Shown piece by piece: positions 16,370 through 24,647 of a DNA stretch of 54,465 nucleotides; within the stretch, counting starts at the first letter, position 1, and every line of letters starts with the position of its first letter. The stretch is from Gemmatimonadota bacterium (lineage in GTDB: Bacteria; JAAXHH01). The stretch spans positions 1-54,465 of the forward strand of contig JAPPBT010000029.1 in NCBI GenBank assembly GCA_026702745.1. Direction: 5' to 3'. The notes beneath the pieces are model-generated. The model was not told the DNA's origin and did not search any database. It saw only the letters and a program-made list of their open reading frames with translations. The position numbers were made by a program, and so were the translations under genes.

Positions 16370-16948
16370 TTACGAATCGTCCGCATTCCGTCCCACCCCC
16401 AGGGCATCCGCGACGCGGTTGATGTAGTTGAACCACGACGCGATCAGGGTGATCTGGAGGATGGCGACGTCGTCGAACCCCACGGACCGCAGTCCTTCGA
16501 GATCGGCCTTCCGGATCTGCGTGGCATCCTCGGTGAGCCGGATGGCGAAATCCAGCATCGCCCGGTCCTGGGCGTTCAGCGGAGCCTTATCGTAGTCGTA
16601 CTTGATCGCTTCGACCAGTTCGCTGTCCAACGTGACCCGACGCAGAAACTCTGCGTGCGAATCAATTCAGTATACACACCGGTTTCTCGACGAGACGATG
16701 GTCGAGATCATCTCGTGCTGCCGGCGGCTCAACGGAAGATCCGGCGACAGCAACACCCCGAAGGTGGCGAAGGCGTGATGCAGCGCCTCCGGGATCAGCG
16801 AATGGGACGCCACGATGCCGGAAGTGCCGTCGTCGGTGGGATGCACCGGCGTGTCGTACTCCGCGGGATAGAGCGCGCGCTGAGCCTCGAGGGCGGCGAG
16901 CAGCCGTTCGTCCCCATCCGACGCGGAGACGGTCTTAATCCATGCCAT
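16370..16948 (-). CDS. AhpD-like peroxidase, probable selenoprotein (in-frame TGA = Sec94)
   Basis: Read through a TGA at 16669-16667, this frame gives one 192-residue protein of the carboxymuconolactone-decarboxylase/AhpD superfamily (peroxidase-related type). Before the TGA lies [15 protein letters not shown], after it [11 protein letters not shown], both on one frame with no indel. Glu79, Cys91, position 94 and His98 match the spacing of Mycobacterium AhpD Glu118-Cys130-Cys133-His137, so the TGA replaces the peroxidatic Cys. A hairpin at 16640-16656 fits a bacterial SECIS. The likely role is thiol-dependent peroxide reduction. A strong CAGGAGAAAC ribosome site precedes the ATG at 16948, and the gene overlaps the permease stop by 14 bases. 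A single nonsense mutation is the alternative. Selenocysteine genes (selA, selB, selC, selD) are not in the window. Confidence 0.78.
16640..16656 (-). promoter_or_regulatory. candidate bacterial SECIS hairpin
   Basis: In the mRNA, ACGCAGA and UCUGCGU form a perfect 7-bp stem closed by the 3-nt loop GUU. The loop begins with G and lies 18-20 nt after the UGA. This fits the usual description of bacterial SECIS elements: apical loop 16-37 nt from UGA, loop of 3-14 nt, G in the first two loop positions. It encodes HAEFLR within the protein, so coding constraint is superimposed on it. Confidence 0.65.
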
Positions 16949-18290
16949 GGGTTTCTCCTGACGTTCTTTGCTGCGTTGTCTGGTTTCTGAACACGAGAAG
17001 GTATACCGGTATTCCCAGGGCCGTCACGCCGACGCCGAGCAGGGCCTGCACGGGACTGTTGCCGAAGAGCAGCACGAGCAGGACCGCGGCGAGGATCAGG
17101 AACAGCACCGGAGTGACGGGATACAAGGGAGTCCGGTAGGGAGGCGTCTCGGCCGACCTGCGGCGTACCACGAACAGGCCCGCCACGGTGAGCGCGATGA
17201 ACAGGACGGCCACGAAGATGAAGTAATCCAGAATCTGGCTGAAGGTTCCCAGCCACACCAGCAGTGAAGCCAGTCCGCCCTGGATGGCGATCGCGCGGTA
17301 GGGCGTGCCGAAGGCGGGATGGACGGCACCGGCGAAGCGGAGGAAGACCCCGTCCCTGGCCATGGCAAAATACACCCTCGGCGCCATGAGCAGCAGTCCG
17401 GTCAGGCTGCCGACGACGGACAGGATGACCACGGAGGAGAACAGGATACCGCCGCTGCGGCCAAAGAGCACCTCGCCGGCCTGCGCCGCGAAGGTCTCGT
17501 TGCTGGTGACCTGGGATACGGGTACGAGGTACATGAAGACGGCGCTGGTGGTGATGTAGGTCAACGCGACGATACCGACGGCCAGCAGCAACGCCCTGGG
17601 GAGGGTGCGCGCCGGGTCCTTGATTTCGCCGGCCACCTTGTTCAGGTCCCACCATCCGGCGAAGGCGAAGAAGGCGCCCACGATGCCGCCGGCAAGGGCG
17701 CCGAACAGGGGTCCGGAGTCCGCGGGCCGCGCCACGAAGGGCGTGAAGTTCGACCAGTCGCCGAGCCCCAGGCCGAACCCCAGGATGGAGATGACCGCGA
17801 GGACGCCGACCTTGAAAACGGTCAGCAGGACGATGATCCAGGCGCCGATGCGCACGCCGTAGATGTTGACGCCGGTCAGGACGGCCAGCACGGCGATGGC
17901 CAGCAACTTCATCGCGACCGGATCCAATGGATAGATATGGCCCGCGTAGCTCGCCATCCCGGTCGCCAGGGTCGCCGTGATGCCCGGATCCAGCACCATC
18001 AGGGACATCCAGCCGTACATAAAGGCCGTCGGCGTGCCGTAGGCCTCCCGGAGATAGATGTATCCGCCGCCCGCGTGGGGATAACGGGAGGCCAGTTCTC
18101 CGAAACACAGCGATCCGCAGAGGGCCATCCCGGCCATCGCCAGCCAGATGACGAGCAGCAGCAGGGGCGATCCCAGCGACTTGGCCATCCCGGCGGGCAC
18201 CAGGAAGATCCCCACGGCGATCATCCCGCTGATCACCATGGCCGTGGTCGGCCAGATTCCCAGTTGTCGGCGCAGGTTACCCGTGGTCAT
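16935..18290 (-). CDS. APC-superfamily amino acid permease
   Basis: This 451-residue membrane protein begins with the APC signature GIWPTTAMVISGMIAVGIFLVPAG in its first helix and continues through about 12 hydrophobic segments. GGGYIYLREAYG after helix 2 and the helix-6 region GGIVGAFFAFAGWWDLNKVAGEIKDP are typical of amino acid/polyamine exchangers. The substrate cannot be assigned. It is followed with a 14-base overlap by the AhpD-like selenoprotein gene and preceded after 39 bases by a PhyH gene, so the three are likely co-transcribed. Confidence 0.9.
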   Translation of the reverse strand: MTTGNLRRQLGIWPTTAMVISGMIAVGIFLVPAGMAKSLGSPLLLLVIWLAMAGMALCGSLCFGELASRYPHAGGGYIYLREAYGTPTAFMYGWMSLMVLDPGITATLATGMASYAGHIYPLDPVAMKLLAIAVLAVLTGVNIYGVRIGAWIIVLLTVFKVGVLAVISILGFGLGLGDWSNFTPFVARPADSGPLFGALAGGIVGAFFAFAGWWDLNKVAGEIKDPARTLPRALLLAVGIVALTYITTSAVFMYLVPVSQVTSNETFAAQAGEVLFGRSGGILFSSVVILSVVGSLTGLLLMAPRVYFAMARDGVFLRFAGAVHPAFGTPYRAIAIQGGLASLLVWLGTFSQILDYFIFVAVLFIALTVAGLFVVRRRSAETPPYRTPLYPVTPVLFLILAAVLLVLLFGNSPVQALLGVGVTALGIPVYLLVFRNQTTQQRTSGETHGMD

Positions 18291-18329
18291 GAACGCGTTT
18301 TCGTCGAGTTGGAAAACAGTACCGGCTGA

Positions 18330-19133
18330 TCACACCAGTTCGGGTTCGTTCTCGATCCGGCTCAGCCAGTAGTGGTTGTCGAACTGGTCGTCACCGGTCA
18401 GAAACCGCCAGAAGTGGATCCGGTTGACATGTTCGATGCGTTCTTCGTTCCCATGCCACGGCTGGTTCGTGCTCAGGATATGGCTGACTTCCGGATCGTC
18501 GATGTCCTCCGTATTCCAGAGCCTTAGCTGCCTGACCGTGGGGTTGAGGCGCAGCTTGAACATGTACCGCATCTCGTCGGTGCGATTCGGCTGGGCGCAG
18601 TGCCACATGCCGTGATGGAGCACGATCACCGTCCCGGCCTTGCAGATCATCGGCACCTGGCCCACGAAGTTGTGGTACCGGGCGATGTCGGATTCGCTGA
18701 TGCGGCGGTAGTGGCTGCCGGGAAGGATCAGCGTGCCCCCCATCTCCCTGGGCGTGTCGTGGGCGAAGTACATGAACTGGATGTCGAAATGCAGCCGCGT
18801 GTCGATGATCGCGTCCGCGTGCCAGTGCTGTCCGAAGTGGTGACCGGCCGCCACGGTGTGCACGGCGTGGTGATCGTACAGTGGATCGGGACCGACGAGG
18901 CTGTGGATGATGCCCTCGATCTCCGGAAGCCGGAAAACGCGGCCCACGGCCGCGTCCGGCCAGATGGCGCTCAGGGGCGATCCTGCCTCTTCCCGGGGAA
19001 TGGCCTGGTTGTCCATTTCCGCTTTCACGGCCTGATTGAGGTCGTCGGGCACCAGTTCGTCGAAACGGAGATATCCTTCCGCGACGAACCGCGCCATTTG
19101 CTTCGAATTCAACAGATGGGTGCTGTCAGCCAT
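18330..19133 (-). CDS. phytanoyl-CoA dioxygenase (PhyH) family protein
   Basis: This 267-residue protein has the Fe(II)/2-oxoglutarate dioxygenase fold. The iron ligands are His and Asp of HWHADAIID (about residues 99-107) and the distal His of HHGMWHCAQPN; an Arg for 2-oxoglutarate follows in EMRYMFKLRL. Family members hydroxylate varied small molecules, so phytanoyl-CoA need not be the substrate. The start overlaps the stop of the preceding small gene by eight bases, which implies coupling. Confidence 0.88.
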   Translation of the reverse strand: MADSTHLLNSKQMARFVAEGYLRFDELVPDDLNQAVKAEMDNQAIPREEAGSPLSAIWPDAAVGRVFRLPEIEGIIHSLVGPDPLYDHHAVHTVAAGHHFGQHWHADAIIDTRLHFDIQFMYFAHDTPREMGGTLILPGSHYRRISESDIARYHNFVGQVPMICKAGTVIVLHHGMWHCAQPNRTDEMRYMFKLRLNPTVRQLRLWNTEDIDDPEVSHILSTNQPWHGNEERIEHVNRIHFWRFLTGDDQFDNHYWLSRIENEPELV

Positions 19134-19431
19134 CGATGACCTCCATTTTTTCGAGTATGTACTCGTACTTGAGATAGGACACCTGGTATTCCGTACCCGG
19201 ATAGGCCGGGTACTGCTGGGGAAACTGGACGACCCGCCAGCCGTCCCGCATGGCGTCCACTACCGACGCGTAGGGCGGATTCGTGGCGCCGCCCGAGTCC
19301 GCGGCATCCCCCGAAGTATGGCGTTCGTCGGCGGCCGAGGTGCCGTCGAATTCGGACCAGGCCACGACGCCGGCATGCAGGTCGGGGGTCCGCAGGTAGA
19401 GCACCAGCAGTTTCTGGCGTGTTTCAGGCAT
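19126..19431 (-). CDS. conserved small protein of unknown function
   Basis: This 101-residue protein begins MPETRQKLLVLYLRTPD. Two ordered parts, residues about 6-28 (LVLYLRTPDLHAGVVAWSEFDG) and about 53-101 (YASVVDAMRDGWRVVQFPQ, then TEYQVSYLKYEYILEKME), flank a low-complexity Asp/Ala/Ser/Gly loop. I recognise no domain. The ATG shares its A with the TAA of rfaE2 (TAATG), and its stop overlaps the PhyH start, so it is wedged between two coupled genes and certainly translated with them. A much longer frame reaching 19821 lies inside rfaE2 and is not preferred. Confidence 0.7.
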   Translation of the reverse strand: MPETRQKLLVLYLRTPDLHAGVVAWSEFDGTSAADERHTSGDAADSGGATNPPYASVVDAMRDGWRVVQFPQQYPAYPGTEYQVSYLKYEYILEKMEVIDG

Positions 19432-19925
19432 TAAGTACCCTTTCCGGTGATGCGTTCTATCGTGTCGGTGGTCGACATGCCGTCCAGCACGGGCACTCTC
19501 TCCACGCGGCCGCCGTAGGCTTCCACCACGTCCCAGCCCACCACTTCCTCGTGGCCGTAGTGACCTCCTTTGACCAGGACGTCCGGCTTGAGCAGGTTGA
19601 GCAGCGGGATGGGCGTTGGCTCGCTGAAAAGGACCACATGGTCCACGCAGGCCAGGGCGCCGAGCATGTAGGCCCGTTCCGTTTCGCCGTAGATCGGCCG
19701 GCCCTTGTCCTTGATCGCCCGGACGGACGCGTCGGTGTTTATGGCCACGATAAGCAGATCGCCGAACGATCGCGCGGTCTGCAGGAGATGGACATGGCCC
19801 GGATGGAGCAGGTCGAAGCAACCGTTCGTGAATACGACGGTCGCGCCTCTCCGGCGCGCGCGCTCCACGACCGCTGCAAGTTCATCGCGTTCGAGGAGTT
19901 TACCGCGGGATTGCTGATCGTGCAT
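19431..19925 (-). CDS. rfaE2: D-glycero-beta-D-manno-heptose 1-phosphate adenylyltransferase
   Basis: This 164-residue nucleotidyltransferase corresponds to the C-terminal half of HldE. It has the cytidylyltransferase signature TNGCFDLLHPGHVHLL, then AINTDASVRAIKDKGRPI and VKGGHYGHEEVVGWD with the conserved STTDTIERI end. It makes ADP-heptose for lipopolysaccharide core, which implies a Gram-negative envelope. The kinase half is not adjacent, so it is the stand-alone form common outside Proteobacteria. Confidence 0.9.
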   Translation of the reverse strand: MHDQQSRGKLLERDELAAVVERARRRGATVVFTNGCFDLLHPGHVHLLQTARSFGDLLIVAINTDASVRAIKDKGRPIYGETERAYMLGALACVDHVVLFSEPTPIPLLNLLKPDVLVKGGHYGHEEVVGWDVVEAYGGRVERVPVLDGMSTTDTIERITGKGT

Positions 19926-20030
19926 AACCGGTCACAGCGTACGATTTGGCGATAAGAGCGAGTTGTCCTTGATGTAACATCGGGAGAGCGGGGCGTGTCA
20001 ACCGAAATAACCATGGGACAGACGGGTGGG

Positions 20031-20088
20031 CGGACGGGTTCAGGCCGCCGGACGGACGGGTTCAGGCCGCCGGACGGACGAGGTCAGG
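20031..20088. repeat. 22-bp tandem repeat at the dprA 3' end
   Basis: Two identical 22-bp copies (20031-20052, 20053-20074) and a partial third lie in the gap between dprA and rfaE2. The partial copy reaches the dprA stop codon. The unit length is not a multiple of three, in contrast to repeats inside genes. Confidence 0.92.
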
Positions 20089-21322
20089 ATCTCACGAACC
20101 TCATGCCCGGCAATTGCCGTACCGCGCCTTTCAGTTCGAGCGCCAGCAGGACACCGAGCGCCTGGGAAGACGTAAGGGAGAGGGCGGTCGCCAGGTGGTC
20201 GATGTGCTTGGGATCCGAGGTGACCTGACCGTACATGGATGCCTCAACGGGCGGCAGTTCGAAATCCGGGCCGGCCGGTTCCGGTTCCGATCGGGTCGGC
20301 TCGAAACCCAGCCGGGGCGCCAGCTCGTTGATCACGTCCTCGACCCGCTGGATCAGCTTGGCCGTACCGTCCTTGATCAGCCGGTTCACCCCCTCGCTGC
20401 CGGCCGCGTTCAGCGGTCCGGGGACGGCAAAGACCTCGCGGCCCTGGTCCAGGGCGAAGCGCGCGGTGATCAGCGCTCCGCTGCGCTTGCCGGCCTCCAC
20501 CACGATCGTCCCCAGCGTCGAACCGCTGATGATCCGGTTGCGCTGGGGGAAATGGACGGCGTCCGGACCGGTTCCGAAGGGGTGCTCCGTCAGCACGGCG
20601 CCATGTTCCCGGATGGATGCCATCAGCTTGCGGTTCTCCGCGGGGTACGGCCGGTCTAGGCCCGAGCCCAGCACCGCCACCGTACGGCCGTTGCCGCGCA
20701 GTGCGGTCCGGTGGGCGAGCGTGTCCACACCCCGCGCCAGGCCGCTCACGACCGTGAACCCGTATGCACTCAGTTCCGCGCTGAAGGCCTCGGCCATCCT
20801 GCGGCCGTAGGCGGTGGTAAACCGCGTACCCACGATGGCGATGGACTGTTCGTCCTCCACTTTCCAGCCGCCGGAAACGAAGAGCAGCGGCGGCGGATCG
20901 TAGATCTCGCGAAGCCGCTCGGGATAGTCCCGGTCGCGGAAGGTGACGATGCGCGCGTCGTGCCGATCGAGCAGGTGCAGCTGACGGTCGACGAAGGCCT
21001 GGTCCCGGTGGCCGCGCACCGCCCGGGCGATCCGCGGTCCCACCCCCTCGGTCTCGGCCAGTTCGTCCAACGTGGCGGACAGGACCGCGGCGGGCGAACC
21101 GAACCGGCTCAACAGCGCGTGGAACCGCGACGCCCCTACGCCCGGCACACGCGCAAGGGTCAGCCAGGATGCCAGGTCCGCCAAAGACCGGTCCGTCATA
21201 GATAGGTCCGTCATAGATAGGTCCGCCATAGATAGGTCCGCCATAGGCCGGTCCTCAATGGACGGCCATTCAGTGTAGTTTCGGGTTACGGAACTAACCG
21301 GTATTTCGTCGGCGTTTATCAC
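20084..21322 (-). CDS. dprA: DNA-processing protein DprA
   Basis: This protein of up to 412 residues has an N-terminal HhH/SAM-like part (RVPGVGASRFHALLSRFG), the Rossmann-type DprA core (SIAIVGTRFTTAYGRRMAE, VSGLARGVDTLAHRTAL, FPQRNRIISG, VVEAGKRSGALITA) and a C-terminal winged helix. DprA loads RecA onto incoming single strands during natural transformation. A comEA-like gene lies 7 kb upstream on the same strand. The start is uncertain: GTG at 21322, or any of four ATG codons at 21244, 21229, 21214 and 21199 created by a 15-bp tandem repeat. The extra N-terminal MADLS repeats are not part of the normal domain. Confidence 0.92.
   Translation of the reverse strand: MINADEIPVSSVTRNYTEWPSIEDRPMADLSMADLSMTDLSMTDRSLADLASWLTLARVPGVGASRFHALLSRFGSPAAVLSATLDELAETEGVGPRIARAVRGHRDQAFVDRQLHLLDRHDARIVTFRDRDYPERLREIYDPPPLLFVSGGWKVEDEQSIAIVGTRFTTAYGRRMAEAFSAELSAYGFTVVSGLARGVDTLAHRTALRGNGRTVAVLGSGLDRPYPAENRKLMASIREHGAVLTEHPFGTGPDAVHFPQRNRIISGSTLGTIVVEAGKRSGALITARFALDQGREVFAVPGPLNAAGSEGVNRLIKDGTAKLIQRVEDVINELAPRLGFEPTRSEPEPAGPDFELPPVEASMYGQVTSDPKHIDHLATALSLTSSQALGVLLALELKGAVRQLPGMRFVRS
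21191..21250 (-). repeat. 15-bp tandem repeat multiplying the dprA start codon
   Basis: Four 15-bp copies (CTATCTATGRCGGAC on the coding strand, with one variant end) follow each other without gaps. Each carries an in-frame ATG, and each inner one is preceded at seven bases by GGA from the previous unit. Translation could begin at several nested positions. Confidence 0.9.
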
Positions 21323-21344
21323 CGTCCGGCGCGATTATAAGAGA

Positions 21345-22370
21345 TTAGTCGGGCGAGTCGGATCCGATCTCGTGAAGTATCTGGCGGATTTCCCCGAGGA
21401 GTTCGGGGATGCCTTCTCCGGTGGCGGATGAGATCGCCAGCACGGGGTTGTTGCGCTGGCCCGCGTGCTTCGCGCGGACGGGATCCACGACGAGGCCGTC
21501 CAGGACGGAACGGTCTACGATCAGGTCCAGCTTGGAGAAGACGACCAGGGCGGGACGGGATAGGAGAATTGGATTGAACTGGCGGAGTTCGTTGACGAGC
21601 ACTTCGTAGTCGTGCACGGGATCGGGCTGGCTCGTGTCGAGCAGGAAGACGAGGATCCGGGTCCGCTCAATGTGGCGGAGGAACTGGTGTCCGAGTCCCT
21701 TGCCTTCGTGGGCGCCCTCGATCAGGCCGGGGATGTCCGCGAGGACGAAGCGGTCGTAGTCTCCCAACTTTACGATACCCAGGTTGGGTTCGAGGGTGGT
21801 GAAGGGATAGTCGGCGATCTTGGGCCTCATGGCGGAGAGACGCGACAGCAGGGTGGATTTGCCCGCGTTTGGATGACCGACCAGCCCCACGTCGGCAATC
21901 AGCTTCAGCTCGAGTTCGAGCTGGCGTTCCTCGCCCGGATGGCCCTCCTCCCAGCGCCGGGGCGCCCGGTTGGTGGACGTGGCGAAGGCCGAGTTTCCGC
22001 GGCCGCCATGGCCTCCCCGGGCGATGACCAGAGTCTGGTCCTCCCCGACCATGTCGGAAATCACCGAGCCGGACTCCCGGTCCTTGACGATGGTCCCGGG
22101 GGGGACGCCGATGACCAGGTCCGGGGCATTCCGGCCGTGCATGTCCTTGCCCTGACCGTGGGTGCCGTTCCGGGCCCGGTACAGGTGCTGGTACTGGAAG
22201 TCGAGCAGCGTCCGCTTGCCCGGGTCGACCTGCAGGACGACATGGCCCCCGTCGCCGCCGTGTCCGCCGTCCGGCCCGCCCCGCGGCACGTTCTTCTCGC
22301 GGCGGAAGCTGCAGCAACCGTTGCCGCCGCGTCCGGCCTTTACGTGGATTCTCGCGAAATCGACGAACAT
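21345..22370 (-). CDS. obgE: GTPase Obg/CgtA
   Basis: This 341-residue protein has the glycine-rich Obg fold (FVDFARIHVKAGRGGNGC, GGPDGGHGGDGGHV), then a G domain with GHPNAGKSTLLSRL (G1), TTLEPNLG (G2), DIPGLIEGA (G3) and FSKLDL (G4). The variable C-terminal OCT domain is absent, as in many Obg proteins of about 340 residues. Obg acts in 50S ribosome assembly. The gene sits between icd and dprA with gaps of 27 and 22 bases, so it is in the same transcript. Confidence 0.95.
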   Translation of the reverse strand: MFVDFARIHVKAGRGGNGCCSFRREKNVPRGGPDGGHGGDGGHVVLQVDPGKRTLLDFQYQHLYRARNGTHGQGKDMHGRNAPDLVIGVPPGTIVKDRESGSVISDMVGEDQTLVIARGGHGGRGNSAFATSTNRAPRRWEEGHPGEERQLELELKLIADVGLVGHPNAGKSTLLSRLSAMRPKIADYPFTTLEPNLGIVKLGDYDRFVLADIPGLIEGAHEGKGLGHQFLRHIERTRILVFLLDTSQPDPVHDYEVLVNELRQFNPILLSRPALVVFSKLDLIVDRSVLDGLVVDPVRAKHAGQRNNPVLAISSATGEGIPELLGEIRQILHEIGSDSPD

Positions 22371-22397
22371 GGGGAATTCCCGAAGATCCGCGTTACC

Positions 22398-23633
22398 CTA
22401 TGCCTGCATCCGCTCGATGATGGCGGTGCCGAATTCCGAGCACTTGACTTCCTGCGCGCCGTCCATCAGCCGGGCGAAATCGTACGTCACGATCCTGCTC
22501 CCGATGGCCTTTTCGATCCCCTGAATGATCAGGTCGGCCGCTTCGTCCCAGCCGAGATAGCGCAGCATCAGTTCGCCGGAGAGGATGACGGAACCCGGGT
22601 TGACCTTGTCCTGGTTGGCGTATTTCGGCGCCGTACCGTGGGTCGCTTCGAACACGGCGTGCCCGGTCTTGTAGTTGATGTTACCGCCCGGTGCGATGCC
22701 GATACCGCCCACCTGGGCGGCCAGCGCATCGGAAATGTAATCGCCGTTCAGGTTCATGGTGGCGATGACGTCGAACTCGTCGGGGCGGGTCAGGATCTGC
22801 TGCAGGAAGATGTCGGCGATGGCGTCCTTGACGAGGATCTTGCCGTCCGGGACGTCGCCCCCGCATTCGTCCCAGCTGACCAGCCGGTCCGGGTACTCCT
22901 CCTTCGCGAGTTCGTAGCCCCATTTCTGGAAAGCGCCTTCCGTGAACTTCTGGATGTTGCCCTTGTGCACCAGGGTGACGCTCTTGCGGTTCCGCGCGAT
23001 GGCGTACTCTACCGCCGCGCGGATCAACCGCTTGCTGCCGGTCTCGCTCACCGGCTTGATGGCGATGCCCGAATCGGACCGGATTTCCCATCCGAACTGC
23101 TCCCTGCAGAAGGCGATCAGCCGGGCGGCCTCGTCGCTGTAGGCCTCCTGTTCCTTCCCGGCGTACACGTCCTCCGTGTTCTCGCGGAAGATCACCATGT
23201 CCACCTTTTCGGGATGACGCACCGGACTGGGCACGCCGGTGAACCAGCGTACCGGCCGCAGGCATACGTACAGGTCGAGGATCTGTCGCAGCGCCACGTT
23301 CAGGCTGCGGATGCCGCCCCCCACGGGCGTGGTCAGGGGCCCCTTGATGCCCACCAGGTATTCCCGGAAACTGTCTACCGTCTCATCCGGCAGCCAGCTG
23401 TCCGTAAGGTTGAAGGCTTTTTCTCCTGCCAGCACCTCGTGCCACGCGATGCGCCGGTCTCCGCCGTACGCCTTGTCGACGGCGGCGTCGAAGACGCGCT
23501 GGGCCGTCCTCCAGATATCCGGTCCCGTGCCGTCGCCTTCGATAAAAGGGATGACCGGCTGGTCCGGGACGTTGAGCACGCCCCGGTCATCGATCGTTAT
23601 GTGCTTTCCACCAGCGGGTGGTTGTGCAGCCAT
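22398..23633 (-). CDS. icd: isocitrate dehydrogenase (NADP+ type)
   Basis: This 411-residue enzyme converts isocitrate to 2-oxoglutarate in the TCA cycle. It shows [13 protein letters not shown], the substrate loop [26 protein letters not shown], and the metal-binding segment [36 protein letters not shown] matches the coenzyme region of homodimeric bacterial NADP enzymes. It follows mdh by 47 bases, giving a two-step TCA cluster. Confidence 0.93.
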   Translation of the reverse strand: MAAQPPAGGKHITIDDRGVLNVPDQPVIPFIEGDGTGPDIWRTAQRVFDAAVDKAYGGDRRIAWHEVLAGEKAFNLTDSWLPDETVDSFREYLVGIKGPLTTPVGGGIRSLNVALRQILDLYVCLRPVRWFTGVPSPVRHPEKVDMVIFRENTEDVYAGKEQEAYSDEAARLIAFCREQFGWEIRSDSGIAIKPVSETGSKRLIRAAVEYAIARNRKSVTLVHKGNIQKFTEGAFQKWGYELAKEEYPDRLVSWDECGGDVPDGKILVKDAIADIFLQQILTRPDEFDVIATMNLNGDYISDALAAQVGGIGIAPGGNINYKTGHAVFEATHGTAPKYANQDKVNPGSVILSGELMLRYLGWDEAADLIIQGIEKAIGSRIVTYDFARLMDGAQEVKCSEFGTAIIERMQA

Positions 23634-23680
23634 GTCGCTTTCTTCCTCCTCCGTCAGGATTCCCTCAATTGACGTAGATG

Positions 23681-24616
23681 TTATATGCCCAATTCGTCCA
23701 GGCTCTCCTGGTACACTGAGGCGGAAGCACGCAGCGCCGCCCGTTCGTCGTCCGCAAGTTCCAGTTCGATCACTTCCTCGATGCCCTCGCTGCCCAGCTT
23801 CACGGGCACCCCTACACAGACATCCCGCAGACCGTACTCGCCTTCCAGCATCACCGAGGCGGGCAGCACGCGGTTCTTGCCCTTCAGGACGGATTCCACC
23901 ATCTGGACGACGGAGGCCGCCGGGGCGTAGTAGGCACTTCCCGTTTTGAGGTAGTTGACGATCTCCGCGCCGCCGTCGCGGGTCCGCTGCACGATGCGGT
24001 CGATGGCATCCCGGGGCAGCAACTCGGTGATGGGTATGCCGGAGACCGTGGTGTACCTGGGAATGGGGACCATGGTGTCGCCGTGCCCGCCGAGAATGAT
24101 CGCCTGCGTGTCTTCCATGGAGACGCCGAGTTCCATGGCCACGAAGGACCGGTAACGGGCGCAGTCCAGCACGCCGGCCTGTCCGTAGACGCGCTTCCGA
24201 CCGTACCCCGACACCTTGAGGGCGACATAGGTCATGACGTCCAGCGGGTTGCTGACCATCAGGATCTGGGCATCCGGCGCGTACTTCACGATGCTTTCGG
24301 TCACCGACGTGATGATCTCCGCGTTCTTCTTCAGCAGGTCGAGCCGGTCCATGCCCGGCTTGCGGGCCAGTCCGGCGGTGACCACCACGATTGCCGCGTC
24401 TTCCAGGGCCGCGAAATCATTGGAGCCTTCTATCGCCGAATCATAGCCCAGCACGGGTCCGGCTTCCATCATGTCCAGTCCCTTGCCCTGCGGGATGCCG
24501 TCCACCACGTCGATAAGGGCGATGTCGCCCAGTTCCTTCTGCGCGGCGTACAGCGCAGCGGTCGCCCCCACGTTTCCCGCACCGACAATGCCGATCTTTA
24601 CCATTTGTTCCTCCAT
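23681..24616 (-). CDS. mdh: malate dehydrogenase
   Basis: This 311-residue enzyme of the LDH-like malate dehydrogenase group oxidises malate with [20 protein letters not shown] is the dinucleotide fold, and Asp at the end of beta-2 (LIDVVDG) points to [13 protein letters not shown] carries the mobile-loop arginines, where Arg rather than Gln distinguishes malate from lactate enzymes. GGHGDTMVP holds the catalytic His. It is followed by icd and preceded after 31 bases by the NYN gene. Confidence 0.93.
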   Translation of the reverse strand: MEEQMVKIGIVGAGNVGATAALYAAQKELGDIALIDVVDGIPQGKGLDMMEAGPVLGYDSAIEGSNDFAALEDAAIVVVTAGLARKPGMDRLDLLKKNAEIITSVTESIVKYAPDAQILMVSNPLDVMTYVALKVSGYGRKRVYGQAGVLDCARYRSFVAMELGVSMEDTQAIILGGHGDTMVPIPRYTTVSGIPITELLPRDAIDRIVQRTRDGGAEIVNYLKTGSAYYAPAASVVQMVESVLKGKNRVLPASVMLEGEYGLRDVCVGVPVKLGSEGIEEVIELELADDERAALRASASVYQESLDELGI

Positions 24617-24647
24617 GTATGAACGATGTATCGAGTTTCCTTCGACT

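Noticed and set aside
16370-16948. Reading the AhpD-like locus as a frameshifted pseudogene or two genes
   Set aside because: Both parts lie in the same frame with no indel, the break is a single TGA at the catalytic Cys position, and the only downstream start would be a TTG without a ribosome site.
17319-18329. 336-codon plus-strand frame over the permease gene
   Set aside because: Highly charged low-complexity product, typical of the complement of membrane-protein codons.
21612-23672. 686-codon plus-strand frame over obg and icd
   Set aside because: It spans two well-supported genes on the other strand and has no domain of its own.
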